64,000 bases of DNA, taken from assembly GCA_047967505.1 (NCBI GenBank), contig CM106540.1, one strand, 5' to 3'. The DNA comes from Dipteris shenzhenensis. Lineage: Eukaryota; Polypodiophyta; Polypodiopsida; Gleicheniales. The notes under the pieces are model-generated. The model saw only the letters and a list, made by a program, of their open reading frames with translations. It searched no databases and had not been told where the DNA came from. This document shows positions 11,107 through 22,029 of this stretch, in pieces (the stretch's first letter is position 1; each line of letters begins with the position of its first letter). A program made the translations under genes and the position numbers.

Positions 11107-11388
11107 TCATCCGCGCACTCAGGAGTTTGATCTTTTCTTTGTTTGGGTTCGTTATCGGGCACTTTGGACTTTATGGATACGGAATTGTAATGTCTTTGGT
11201 GAGCCAATGCTTTCTTCAAGCACTCTCTGTAGCAATCTTTTTTTGACTGCTTGCAGACTCGCTACATAGATCATGATCTATATTTAGCTTATATAGAGAT
11301 TTTCAGCTGATGTAATTTATAGCTCCTCGCTTTGAGGTGGCTTTTCTTGTAATATAAACAATCATGGCTTTCACTATTAAAAAAATGT

Positions 11389-11421
<33 letters not shown>

Positions 11422-11426
11422 TACAT

Positions 11427-11456
<30 letters not shown>
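11107..11456 (+). mobile_element. 5'-truncated TG-LINE 3' end (about 280 bp plus TG tail)
   Basis: The start matches the ORF2 C-terminus of the copy at 29715 (EFDLFFVWVRYRALWTLW). It then has a 3' UTR with stem AGCTCCTC (11321-11328) opposite GAGGTGGCT (11334-11342), an A-tract at 11379-11385 and a TG tract to 11456. Both ends lie in TG repeats. Its subfamily is that of the 28935-29980 copy rather than of its neighbours, so it is an independent insertion. Confidence 0.75.
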
Positions 11457-11457
<1 letters not shown>

Positions 11458-11459
11458 GA

Positions 11460-14400
11460 TCTCTGCCATGAGGGCTTCTCTATGGGAATCTTTAAGCAAA
11501 TATCCATGGAGATCAAATGCCTTTATCTGTGGAGATTTTAACAATTCTCCTCTGCTGAGAGATAACACCACTTCAAGATCTCATATGCTTTCATCGGAAA
11601 GACAGAAATGGGATAGCATGCTTCTCTCTGTGCAGGCTGAAGATTTATGGCTGCTTCTACAAGGGTCAGTGCCCGGATATACTTTCCATCATAATGCATT
11701 TACCACATACTGGGCAAGGCTTGACAGATGGTATCTGTTCTATCCACAACAATATGCAGATTTTAGCCTTCATCTCCTCATAGATTTCTCATTGGGATTG
11801 TCAGATCATGCCCCATTATGGTTAAATCTGCAATTTGGTATGCCACTGGATGATTTGCCGCCTCTCTCCAGCAGATTACTGCATATTAATCAGGCTTATC
11901 TTCGACATCAATATTTCCAGCAAATGATCAGATTTGAAATTCGTCCCTTGCTTTTGCATGCTCAGGAGGACATGAATTATGCTTGGGACAGCTTTGTCTC
12001 TCGTATACAGAATGTCATTAGGGACTATGGAAAATGGCACATGGCTACATGGAGGAATGAGGTCAAATGGGCAAAAAGGACAGCACAACAGTTGACTGAA
12101 TTCTCACATTTAAGGCCCCTTTCTGAATCAGAAAATGATTCCCTTTCACAAGCCCGGATCAAACTGACTGATAATGATCAGCGAAAATTGCACAAATGGC
12201 AGATTAGAGCAAGAATGAAGCCCCTCATGAATAAGGGCTGCTCATCAAAAGCCTTTTTCCAGGGCCTGCATGCCACTCGAAAGAAAAACTCGTGTCTAAG
12301 GGTCAGGAAACTAGATGGATCTTGGACGCACTCTTTCTCTGATCTCCAAGATGAATGCCAAAATTACTTCCAGACACTGTTCTCTACCCCTGGCTCCCCA
12401 TCAAATCAAATGATTGATGCGAGGACTGAATTTCTTCAATATGTTTCTGGGATAGTGAAAATGGATGATGCTCTATTATTTGAGAGACCTTTTACTGACA
12501 CGGAACTTGATAATGCATTATCCCATCTCGGCAAATACAAGTCCCCTGGCTGGGATGGTCTTACGGTGGAATTTTATATTTCTTTCTGGGATGATTTGAA
12601 AGATGTTCTCTTACAAATGATCAATGTTGCCTGGCAAGAAAATCAATTGCCGCACCTCTGGAAGCATGGCATAATCAAACTTGTGCCAAAAAAAAATCTT
12701 TGTGATCATATGTCAGATTGGAGGCCTATTACTCTGATGCCTGTAGTTTACAAACTCATTGCCAAAATGATTGTGTATAGGCTTCATGGGATTTTGAATG
12801 CGGGCCTTCATCCTCATCAGTATGGGTTTGTGCCGCGAAGACAAATTCATGACAATATCTCCAATGCATTGACTGCAATTGAATATGCTAAGTATTCGAA
12901 TCAAGATGTGCTCATATTGCAGGTAGATATCACTAAGGCATTTGATACTGTACAATGGGATTTTATCTCCCAAACCATGACAAAGTTGGGCTTTGGTCCC
13001 AAGATAGCAAATGCAATTTATTGGCTTTATTCTGGCTCTACTTCCCAGTGTATTCTCGGAAGCCATCTATCTCGGTCATGGACAGTGGGCAGATCAGTCA
13101 GACAGGGTTGCCCCCTTAGTGCTCTTTTCTATGCCATTGCGACTCATCCCCTCCTGATGTATCTTGATCATCTTACAAGCACAGGACAGATGACTGGTCT
13201 TAAAATCCCTGGGGCTGCATCCTTTTTGGCACAGGCATATGCTGATGATTCCTTTTTTATGCCACAGAACTCTCCTCAGAAAGTCCGCATGCTTATGGCC
13301 ACATTATCATTGTATGGATTAGCAGCGGGATTGCATATCAATTTTGACAAATCCAAATTACTTCCCCTGAAACAATGTGACTGGCATTCTATTCTCTGGC
13401 CTGGTCAGATAGTGCATTCCAAAGATGTTGTCAGGCATTTGGGATATCCTATAGGATGGCATATCACCAGGAAGCAGCAGCTAAAATGGATCTTCCAAAG
13501 ACTTCAACATAAATTGGAATATTGGAAAATTTCTACTTGGCCACTTCATGTCAGGCTCAGAATAGTCCAGTCTATTGTAATGTCTTATGTTCAGTTCTTC
13601 TTGCCTTTACTACATTGGTCCTCTAGAGATATCTCAGCTTTTATGTCTCAAGCTATGGAGCTGTTATGAAAGACAAAAACTGTTGTGAAAGCATTGAGAC
13701 TGATGAAGATGGAAATGGTGTGCTCCCCTAGGATGCATGGAGGACTTAATGTTCTAAATATCAGATATCATGTACTTGCAAGGAAGGCAACTCTGCTCCA
13801 TACTTTTTTCCGTCAAAAACAGCCATGGACTTGTATGATAGCTTCCATGTGTGTCAACATGAGGACAAATGCTTATGGCCATTGGACTACTGATCATTGG
13901 GAGATTTGTAGGGAAGATTCCTGGATGCCCTTTCTCTACTGCTTTGATACTGGACTGGAAACAAGTGCTTTCTAAAGTCAAATGGGCTCCTGATAATCAT
14001 TCGGGGACAAACTCAATGAGGAAAGAAAGTATTCATTGGAGTGCCATCTTTGCCACTCCACTTGCTTTACAGGAACCAGTTAGGGCATACAATCTCATGA
14101 AATTGGGAATCAGATACATCAATGACGTGGTCGATGATCATGGTCATGTCTTATCTTTTCCTCAGGCCACTGCCACTTATGCATTGGGAATGCATCACAG
14201 ATTGATATGGAAGAAAATTGCTGATCTCTTGCACCCTTTTCTACCTATTCCCCCTGTGGCTGACACAGACAGGCTTATGGAATGGCAATTGTACCCCTCT
14301 GCTACATGCTCTCGTCCTATTCCTCTGCCTGTTTTGACCTCCATCAAAGTCTATAAGCTTCTTCAGCCTGCCCCTTGGATTCATCAATATGCTAATACTC

Positions 14401-14990
14401 TGTGGCATATCAGGCGGCCCCTTTCATGGTGGCGGAAAAATCTCCGACTAATATGGAGGTGTAAAATGCCTTTGAAACAAAGACTTTTTCTTTGGAGATG
14501 CATGACCGGCACACTGTCAGTGGCAATAACACTTGCCAAACGTCACATTGCTTCACCCACTTGCTTACGGTGTCACGCTCCTTCAGAGACTGTCCCTCAT
14601 TTGCTTTGGCATTGCCAGTCTACTCGGAACCTCCTGGGGAAAATTTTGGATCATCTTCGCCTCCGTTTCCCGAGTCACATATTTGGGAAACACTTTTGGT
14701 TATTTGGCCGATTTAGGATGCCTTTATCTCAATACTCACTCTTTTTCTCATGGGTGAGATATTGGGCTCTTTGGACAATCTGGGAAGAGCATAATCTGGC
14801 ATACTTGGGTCGTCAGTTTCAAAAGTCATATGAATCTCTTTTAGAGCCTCATTGCGGCAATCTTTATATGATGCCTGCCATGAGGGTGATACACATGCAT
14901 CTTGCATTGAGCTTTTCTTTTTATGTTTCTGATCTGTGGAATACTCTCCATCTTGGAGACTTTCCCTCTTGTAAAGTTATGACAATATAA
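11460..14990 (+). pseudogene. TG-LINE ORF2 (partial endonuclease, RT, zf-RVT), copy D
   Basis: The frame is open from the TG tract to 13669, then has one TGA where copy E has TGG (Trp) in MELLWRTKT, and one frameshift near 13900 before reading on to 14990. Endonuclease blocks are AFICGDFNNSP and LSDHAPLW. RT blocks are SPGWDGLTVEFY, YGFVPRRQIHDN, QVDITKAFDTVQWDF, VRQGCPLSALFYAI and an intact active site AYADDSFF (13236-13260). The C-terminal zf-RVT motif C-L-R-C then H-L-L-W-H-C lies near 14562-14625. Any Val/Cys-rich reading upstream of 11460 is translated TG repeat and not real. Two lesions make it a recent pseudogene. Confidence 0.9.
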
Positions 14991-15019
14991 ATACACTGCA
15001 CTGGATTTTACCAAAAAAA

Positions 15020-15056
<37 letters not shown>
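14945..15056 (+). repeat. LINE 3' hairpin plus A8-(TG)n tail of copy D
   Basis: TCTCC (14945-14949), loop ATCTT, GGAGA (14955-14959) form a perfect 5-bp stem. The end reads GGATTTTACC, A8 (15013-15020) and a long TG tract. Confidence 0.75.
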
Positions 15057-15057
<1 letters not shown>

Positions 15058-15066
15058 CGGACCCTA

Positions 15067-15107
<41 letters not shown>

Positions 15108-15177
15108 GTATGTGTGTGTATGTATGTGTGTGTGTGTGTGTGCGCGTGTGCGCACGTGTGTGTGTGTGTGTGTGTGA
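15021..15177 (+). repeat. Compound (TG)n microsatellite between LINE copies D and E
   Basis: Almost pure TG/GT with interruptions: the 13-base spacer AACGGACCCTAAT near 15056, TATG steps, and a GCGCGTGTGCGCACGTG stretch near 15142-15158. Alternating purine-pyrimidine runs of this kind can adopt Z-DNA. Copy E begins at its right edge. Confidence 0.85.
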
Positions 15178-15615
15178 GTGCGGCCTCTGCTCTCCAGCCT
15201 CGCCAAGGATTCCGTACAGGCTCCCGTTCCGTCCGTACACCTGTACGGTCGCCGTACGGTTTTCGTACGACCGTACAGATCCGTACATGTCTGCGTCGCC
15301 GTACTCTTTTGACGTCTGCGTTCCGTACGTCCGTACAGCCTCGTTGGTATTTTCGTACAGTACAGTCCTTTCCGTGCCCTTTTGCATCTCCGTACAATCC
15401 AGACTTTTCCGTACAGTCCCGTTGGTATAGTCCCCATTCAGTCTCCGTACAATCTCCGTACAGTCCAGGCTTTTCCGTACAGTCCGTACAATCCCGTATC
15501 TTTTCCGTACGATTTCTGGGTCTTGCTCCTGTGCATTTCCGTACAGTTCTCTGTCTCCTTTTCTTTCACTCTATACTTCTCCGTATAGTCTTTCTTGCCT
15601 TGCCGTATTTCAATC
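15178..15615 (+). promoter_or_regulatory. 5' UTR of TG-LINE copy E with dense CCGTAC array
   Basis: I count 16 exact CCGTAC hexamers between about 15211 and 15550, most followed by A or G (CCGTACAG, CCGTACAA, CCGTACGG), plus further GTAC cores. SBP-domain (SPL) plant transcription factors bind a GTAC core, and CCGTAC(A/G) is a reported preference of one member. A LINE must carry its own internal promoter, so this region is the likely control element. The regulatory reading is inference. Confidence 0.55.
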
Positions 15616-16827
15616 ATGGCTTCAGGTTCGGATGTTTGTACATATGCTCGAAAAGAAAGACCCGTAGATGCCAAGCGCCGTCCTTCACAGCCTGCATCAC
15701 AAGATGATGAACTTACTATGGAAGCTCAATACGTGTTTGATACACTTAAGGATGACTTTCAGCAGTCACGACAGGAATGGGGCAAACCAGTTCCAGAGGT
15801 CACATACAAATTGAAATTGCCATCCCTCGTGAATCCTCTCAGGAAGTTATCTCAAACCGTGGTAATAATTTTCTTTCCAGGAAGAATCCCAGCAGCCAGT
15901 GATGTTGAACAGTGGATTAAGTCCATCCTTGGAGGATGCTTTGTAGAGGGAGTATATTTTGCATCTAGAGGCTTTTATGAGGTACATTTATCAGATGCTT
16001 TGTGCACGCAGAGGCTACTTAAACTTTCTCCCCTCTTTTACGGAAAGCAGATGGTACATGCTATGCCCTGGTCCTCAAACAAGGATTATCAAAGTCTTAT
16101 ACGACATCATTGTCCTGTATGGGTTGAGGTTGTTAACTTCCCGGATTATATGCATGAAGAATTGCCTGGCCTGGCTGCTTCTTTGGGACATGTCATTTAT
16201 CCTCCAAGCCCTATGGGAAACCGTAACAGGTTCTGCATTCTCTGGGACACTGATACACCTACCCCTCCTTCTATTGCAGTGGAAGTTGAGGGAGTGCAAT
16301 TGGGGAAAAAGTATTTTGAATTGAAATGGGGTGTGTTTGCAGGAGCTTGTTTTGCTTGCCATAAGTTTTGGCATCTAGCCTCTGAATGCCCAATGGTTCT
16401 GCATCAGCCCCCTCCCGATGCCTTGCCGCCCCAGACGTGGGAAAAGAATGAGAATTTGCAAGCTAAGACAGCAAATAGAAATGGAGCAAAGAATGACAAA
16501 CTAATTAATCAGGTGCAATCACTTGCTGGAAAAGGAAAAGATAAAGAAAAAGAGAAGATGAAGGACTCTGCGGGAACTGATCGGGATGGTTTTCAACAGC
16601 CGAAGAAGGTAGTTGTATTGAAGCAACGCCCCTTTCAATCTCGTCAATGGGATGCTTCTTCTCCCTCACCAGGACAGGCTTCTACTTCAGCTCCTGTCCT
16701 TCAAAATTGGGTGGGGGTTTTGAAGAAGAGCATCACCATATGTGATTCTGAAGAAGGGGAGAATGCTATTTCTTTCATGGATCATGAGGGAATGCAGCCC
16801 ATGCAGGCAGAGGCTTTGCCTCTCTGA
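15616..16827 (+). CDS. TG-LINE ORF1 protein (DUF4283-like, CCHC), copy E
   Basis: An intact 403-residue frame from ATG 15616 (MASGSDVCTY), chosen because the upstream in-frame start is not ATG. It is an RNA-binding chaperone of the LINE ribonucleoprotein. Residues about 40-235 resemble the DUF4283 core of plant L1 ORF1 (VVIIFFPGRIPAASDVEQW, ASRGFYEVH, HCPVWVEVVNFPDY, NRFCILWDTD). A knuckle C-F-A-C-H-K-F-W-H-L-A-S-E-C sits near residues 245-258 with CX2CX4HX4C spacing, although the usual Gly before His is replaced. The tail is Lys/Gln-rich and probably disordered. Only about 70 bp separate its stop from the ORF2 coding sense. Confidence 0.85.
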   Translation: MASGSDVCTYARKERPVDAKRRPSQPASQDDELTMEAQYVFDTLKDDFQQSRQEWGKPVPEVTYKLKLPSLVNPLRKLSQTVVIIFFPGRIPAASDVEQWIKSILGGCFVEGVYFASRGFYEVHLSDALCTQRLLKLSPLFYGKQMVHAMPWSSNKDYQSLIRHHCPVWVEVVNFPDYMHEELPGLAASLGHVIYPPSPMGNRNRFCILWDTDTPTPPSIAVEVEGVQLGKKYFELKWGVFAGACFACHKFWHLASECPMVLHQPPPDALPPQTWEKNENLQAKTANRNGAKNDKLINQVQSLAGKGKDKEKEKMKDSAGTDRDGFQQPKKVVVLKQRPFQSRQWDASSPSPGQASTSAPVLQNWVGVLKKSITICDSEEGENAISFMDHEGMQPMQAEALPL

Positions 16828-16899
16828 CATCTTGTTCTATACTTATACTTTACTGTATATACCTCTTTCATGCATCAAACACTGAAGTGCTTTACATAA

Positions 16900-19800
16900 A
16901 ATGTACAGAGCCTCTGCAATGTCTCAAAGTGGAGGCTTTTATGGAATTATGTACATAAAATGCAGCCAGATATTGTTTTTTTGCAAGAGCATAATCAACA
17001 CTCTAAGGTTGGTCATCATGATTATTTTGGCGGTTATGACATATACTATGTTGGTACCACTACCTACTCAGGTGTATGCATACTGGTTAGACATGAGCTA
17101 GAGCCTCAGTTAGCCTTCAATGACAGCAATGGCAGATGGATGGTCATACAATGTAATGTCAATGGTGATATTCTTGAATTTGCATCAGTCTATGCCTCCT
17201 AGACCTCTGCCATGAGGGCTTCTTTATGGGATTCTTTAAGCAAATATCCATGGAGATCTAATGCATTCATCTGTGGAGATTTTAATAATTCCCCTTTGCA
17301 AAGAGATAACACCACTTCAAGATCTCATATGCTATCATTGGAAAGGCAAAAATGGGATAGCATGCTTCTGTCTGTGCAGGCTGAAGATTTATGGATGCTC
17401 CTCCAAGGGTCAGTGCCTCGATATACTTTTCATCATAATGCACTTACTACATACTGGGCAAGGCTTGACAGATGGTATTTGTTTTACCCACAACAATATG
17501 CAGATTTAAGCCCTCATCTCCTCGTAGATTTCTCATTGGGCTTGTCAGATCATGCCCCATTATGGATGAATCTGCACCTTGGTATGCCACTAGATGATTT
17601 GCCACCCCTTTCCAGTAGATTATTACATGTTCATCAGGCTTATTTCCGACATCGCTATTTCCAGAAAATGATCAGACTAGCGATTCATCCCTTGCCTTTG
17701 CATGCCCAGGAGGACATGGATTATGCTTGGGACAGCTTTGTCTCTCGTATACAGAATGTCATTAGGGAGTATGGAAACTGGCATATGACTAAATGGAGGA
17801 ATGAGGTTAAATGGGCAAAAAGGACAGCACAACAATTGACTGAATTTTCACATTTGAGGCCTCTCTCTGAATCAGAAAATGATTCCCTTTCACATGCTCG
17901 GATTAAATTGACTGCTAATGATCAGAGGAAATTGCACAAATGGCAGATTCGAGCAAGAATGAAGCCCCTCATGGATAAGGGCTGCTCATCAAAAGCCTTT
18001 TTCCAAGGCCTGCATGCTACTCGAAAGAAAAACTCATGTCTAAGGGTAAGGAAGCTAGATGGCTCTTGGACGCACTCTTTCTCTGATCTCCAAGATGAAT
18101 GCCAAATTTATTTCCAGAAACTGTTCTCTGCTTCTGGTTCCCCATCAAATCAAATGACTGATGTGAGGACTGAATTCCTCCAATATGTTTCTGAAATAGT
18201 GGAAATGAATGATGCTCTTACCTTGGAGAGACCTTTTACTGATACAGAACTTGATAATGCATTGTTCCACCTCAGCAAATACAAGTCCCCTGGCTGGGAT
18301 GGCCTTACGGTGGAATTTTATATTTCTTTTTGGGATGATTTGAAAGATGTCCTCTTGCAAATGATCAATGTTGCCTGGCAAGAAAATCAGTTACCGCACT
18401 CTTGGAAGCATGGCATAGTCAAACTTGTGCCCAAAAAACATCTGTGTGACCATATGTCAGATTGGAGACCTATTACTTTGATGCCTGTAGTTTACAAACT
18501 CATTGCCAAAATGATTGTGTATAGGCTTCACGGGATACTGAATGCGGGCCTTCATCCTCCTCAGTATGGGTTTGTGCCACGAAGACAAATCCATGACAAT
18601 ATCTCCAATGCATTGACTGCACATGAATATGCCAAGTACTCGCATCAAGATGTGCTCATATTGCAGGTAGATATTGCTAAGGCATTTGACACTGTTCAAT
18701 GGGATTTTATCTCTCAAATCATCACAAAGTTGGGCTTTGGTCCAAAGATAGCAAATGCAGTTTACTGGCTTTATTCTGGCTCTACTTCTCAGTGCATTCT
18801 TGGGGGTTATCTATCTCGGTCATGGACATTGGGTAGATCAGTTAGAGAGGGCTTCCCTCTTAGTGCTCTCTTCTATGCCATTGCGATTCATCCCCTGTTA
18901 ATGTATCTTGATCATCTTACAAACACAGGACAGATGACTGGTCTTAAAATCCCTGGGGCTGCATCTTTTTTGGCACAAGCATATGCTGATGATTCCTTCT
19001 TCATGCCACAGAATTCTCCCCGGAAGTTCACATGCTTATGACCACTCTATCATTGTATGGATTGGCAGCGGGATTGCATGTCAATTTTGACAAATCTAAA
19101 TTGCTTCCCCTGAAACAATGTGACTGGCATTCTATTCTTTGGCCAGGACAAGTGGTGCATTCCCAAGATGTAGTCAGACATTTGGGATATCCTATAGGAT
19201 GGCATATCACCAGGAAGCAGCAGTTAAAATGGATCTTCCAAAGACTTCTACATAAACTGGAATACTGGAAAATTTCTACTTGGCCACTTCATGTCAGGCT
19301 CAGAATAGTACAGTCCATTGTAATGTCCTATGTCCAATTCTTTTTGCCTTTGCTACATTGGTCCTCTAGAGATATTTCAGCCTTTATGTCTCAAGTTATG
19401 GAGATGTTATGGAGGACAAAAACTGATGTGAAAGCATTGAGACTGATGAGGATGGAAATGGTGTGCTCTCCTAGGATGCATGGTGGACTTAATATCCTCA
19501 ATATAAGATATCATGTACTTGCAAGGAAGGCGACTATGCTCCATACTTTTTTCCACCAACAACAGCCATGGACTTGTATGATAGCATCCATGTATGTCAA
19601 CATGAGGACTTCTGCTTATGGTCATTGGACTACAGATCATTAGGAGGTTGTCATTGGGAGATTTGTAGGGAAGATACCTTGCTGTCCTTTCTCTACTGCT
19701 CTGAGACTTGACTGGAAACAAGTACTTTCTAAGGTCAATGAGCTCTTGACAATTGCTCGGGGACAAACTCAATGAGGAAAGAAAGTATTCATTGGAGTGC

Positions 19801-20593
19801 CATCTTTGACATTCCACTCGCTTTACAGGAACCTGTTTGGGCATACAATCTCATGAAATTGGGAATTAGATATATACATGATGTAGTAGATAATCACGGC
19901 TATGTCTTATCTTTTCCTCAGGCCACTGCTTCCTATGCATTGGGAATGCACCATAGGTCGATATGGAAGAAAATTGCTGATTTGTTACATCCTTTTCTAC
20001 CTGTTCCCCCTGTGGCTGACACAGACAAGCTTATGGATTGGCAATTGCAACCCTCTGCTACATGCTCTCATCCTGTTCCTCTACCTGCCTTGACCTCCAT
20101 CAAAGCCTGCAGGCTTCTTCAACCTGCTCCATGGATTCAGCAATATGCTAATACTCTGTGGCATATCAGGAAGCCCCTCTCATGGTGGTGGAAGAATCTC
20201 CAAATATTATGGAAGTGTAAAATGCCTTTGAAACAAAGACTTTTTCTTTGGAGATGCATGACAGGCACATTGTCAGTGGGAGTCACACTTGCCAAACGTC
20301 GCATTGCACCATCCACATGTTTACGATGTCAGGCTCCTTCAGAGACTGTCCCTCATTTGCTTTGGCACTGCCAGTGTTCTAGGAACCTCCTCGGGAGAGT
20401 TTCAGATCATCTTCGACTCCGTTTCCCGAGTCACAGATTTAGGAAACATTTCTGGCTATTTGGCAGATTTATGAGGTCTTTGTCTCAATACTCACTATTT
20501 CTCTCTTGGGTGAGATATTGGGCTCTTTCGACAATCTGGAGTGAGCATCATTTGGCATACTTGGGTCGGCAGATTCACAAGTCATATGAATAG
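16900..20593 (+). pseudogene. TG-LINE ORF2 (endonuclease, RT, zf-RVT), copy E
   Basis: The coding sense begins near NVQSLCNVSKW (16900), an endonuclease N-terminus, with the Glu block FLQEHNQH near 16980. One TAG at 17200-17202 interrupts an otherwise continuous frame to about 19020, where a one-base loss shifts the frame (NSPRKF against NSPQKV in copy D). A small insertion after 19640 shifts it again, and the C-terminus reads 19772-20593. Blocks seen: FICGDFNNSP, LSDHAPLW, SPGWDGLTVE, YGFVPRR, QVDIAKAFDTVQWDF, the RT site AYADDSFF (18979-19002), and zf-RVT C-L-R-C with H-L-L-W-H-C near 20320-20370. VREGFPL replaces the usual VRQGCPL. Not functional as it stands. Confidence 0.88.
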
Positions 20594-20701
20594 TTCCGAG
20601 CCTCATTGCGGCAATCCTTATATGATGCCTACCATGATGAGGGTGATATAGATGCTTCTTGCATAGAGCTTTTCTTTTTATGTTTTTGATCTTTGGGATA
20701 C

Positions 20702-20792
20702 TCTCTATTTTGGAGACTTCCCATCTTGTAGATTTATGAGCATATAAATACAGCACTGGATATTACCAAAAAAAAGTGTGTGTGTGTGTGTG
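20702..20792 (+). repeat. LINE 3' hairpin plus A8-(TG)n tail of copy E
   Basis: TCTCT (20702-20706), loop ATTTT, GGAGA (20712-20716). Compared with copy D the fifth base of the left arm is T instead of C, giving a T.G wobble that keeps the stem. The tail is GGATATTACC, A8 (20768-20775) and TG. Confidence 0.75.
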
Positions 20793-20814
20793 ACACTGGA
20801 TATTACCAAAAAAA

Positions 20815-20869
<55 letters not shown>

Positions 20870-20875
20870 CGTGTG
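20793..20875 (+). repeat. Reiterated LINE end: second CACTGGATATTACC-A9-(TG)n unit
   Basis: After the TG tract of copy E the last 15 or so bases of its 3' UTR appear again (ACTGGATATTACC), followed by A9, a longer TG tract and a (GA)n run. This is either a tiny tail-only insertion or a second priming event on the same RNA. Confidence 0.7.
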
Positions 20876-21379
20876 AGCTGCTAGCCCTCTTCCAACCTTA
20901 GTACAGCCCTCTAGTATCCCGTATAGTCCATGTGCAGCCCCCGAAACCTTCCCGTACAGCCCTATACATCTCCATACAGATTTCGTACAGCTCTGTGCAG
21001 TCCCCGTACTATCTAGTACGGCCTGTATGTTTTTGCTTTGTACGCTCCCCGTGCAGTCCCCATACATTTCCGTACATACCTTTCCCGTCTAATTTCCGTA
21101 CAATTTTCCCTTGTATATCTTCCGTACAGCTTCAGCCGCCCCCGTACAGTTTCCGTACAAACGCCCCCGTACAATATCCGTACAGGTATCGTACGGTCTC
21201 CCGTGCTGTCCCGTACGTTTTTTTGATTCCGTGCTGTTTCTTGGGTTCCCATACTGCTCTGTGTTCCGTACTACTGCTGGTACGGATTTCGTACAGGTGT
21301 CTTTCGCTCTGTCGAACAGGAGATCTGCTGTTTTTCCTCTTTTTCTTTCCTGTAGGTTCTTTTCGCTCTCTCACCTCTA
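20876..21379 (+). promoter_or_regulatory. 5' UTR of TG-LINE copy F with CCGTAC array
   Basis: I count 11 CCGTAC hexamers between about 20950 and 21290, with further GTAC cores. Spacing and flanks differ from copy E, so the motif is retained although the surrounding sequence has diverged. The same candidate internal-promoter role applies. Confidence 0.5.
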
Positions 21380-22029
21380 ATGGCAGACTATGCATATGAG
21401 AAAACCTTTCAGAAGGAAAGGCTAGTTCAAAACAAAAAACAAAAGCACGTGATGGGTCAAGATGACCCTATTCATGTCTTTGCAGAGGCTCAGCTTGTTT
21501 ATGAAGTGATGCATGAGGGCTTTGAAGACACTCCAAAGAGTTGGAAAGATTCGGTTCCCACAATGAGCATCATGGTTGACGTAGATGATATATTTGATGC
21601 TGTGAAGGATTATGCTAAGCATGCTATTATCATTTTCTTTCTGGGCCGTATGCCTGTTGCTCTGCAGATGTTGGTAACTAGTTGACTAGAACCTTGGGTG
21701 GTTGCTATGTCAGAAAAGTACATTATGCAGCAAGGGATTTCTTTGAGGTAATCCTAACTGATGAAGAGCATAAACAGATCCTGTAGTATGGGTAGATTTC
21801 CTCCAATGCTTGGCCTCTCTTCTACCAAAAATTGCAACTTCCATTGGTAAGGTGGTTTAGCGCCTGAGACCAAATGGCAATTCAAACAGATTTTGTGTTT
21901 TGTAAGACACTGATAATCCGACCCTAGAATCATATTCAATGGGCAGCGCCTTTTATAAGTTGAGATGGGGTTTATTTGCAAATGCATGCTTTGAATGTAA
22001 GGAATTTGGGCAACTCGCTTCCCAATGCT
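21380..22029 (+). pseudogene. TG-LINE ORF1, copy F, truncated
   Basis: ATG 21380 (MADYAYEKTFQKERL) leads into AEAQLVYEVMHEGFEDT and AIIIFFLGRMP, clearly the copy B type of ORF1. The frame breaks near 21685; later pieces are the inner DUF4283 part and the knuckle CFECKEFGQLASQC near 21990-22030. An internal deletion is evident because HCPVWVEV is absent. The coding sense stops at the chromovirus LTR. Confidence 0.75.

Larger units (their letters stand above)
11457..15056 (+). mobile_element. TG-LINE copy D, 5'-truncated
   Basis: It starts in the endonuclease domain directly after the TG tract of the preceding fragment and runs to its own hairpin, A8 and TG tail. It is closely related to copy E (17212-20760), with long stretches nearly the same at protein level. 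ORF1 and the N-terminal endonuclease are absent, as expected from incomplete reverse transcription. Coding capacity is mostly preserved, so this is a fairly young copy. Confidence 0.85.
15178..20792 (+). mobile_element. TG-LINE copy E, full length
   Basis: This is the most complete element of the family here: 5' UTR, intact ORF1, ORF2 with few lesions, 3' hairpin, A8 and TG tail, about 5.6 kb. It starts flush with the TG microsatellite at the end of copy D. Use it as the reference when aligning the other copies. Confidence 0.88.
20876..22029 (+). mobile_element. TG-LINE copy F, 5' part, cut by the chromovirus
   Basis: The 5' UTR and the first part of ORF1 start right at the TG/GA repeat end. 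The element stops at the left LTR of the chromovirus (22030). LINE sequence right of the chromovirus (28935 on) comes from the far C-terminus of ORF2, so about 4.5 kb of LINE is missing between the two flanks. Confidence 0.8.

Noticed and set aside
11387-11456. Val/Cys-rich protein start upstream of LINE copy D ORF2
   Set aside because: It is the translated TG microsatellite of the previous LINE tail. The coding sense of copy D starts at about 11460.
15021-15177. TG repeats as telomeric DNA
   Set aside because: Plant telomeres are normally TTTAGGG; no such units are present, and the repeats always follow LINE A-tracts.
15024-15710. Long open frames on both strands over the TG repeat and 5' UTR
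   Set aside because: They translate (TG)n or (CA)n and the CCGTAC array into low-complexity Val/Cys or Thr/His text. No domain is present, and the real ORF1 start follows at 15616.
17200-17202. In-frame TAG of copy E ORF2 as programmed readthrough
   Set aside because: No conserved readthrough context is seen, and other lesions follow in the same copy. Nonsense decay is simpler.
5313-22029. LINE chain as a simple tandem duplication of one element
   Set aside because: Neighbouring units have different 5' truncation points and belong to different subfamilies.
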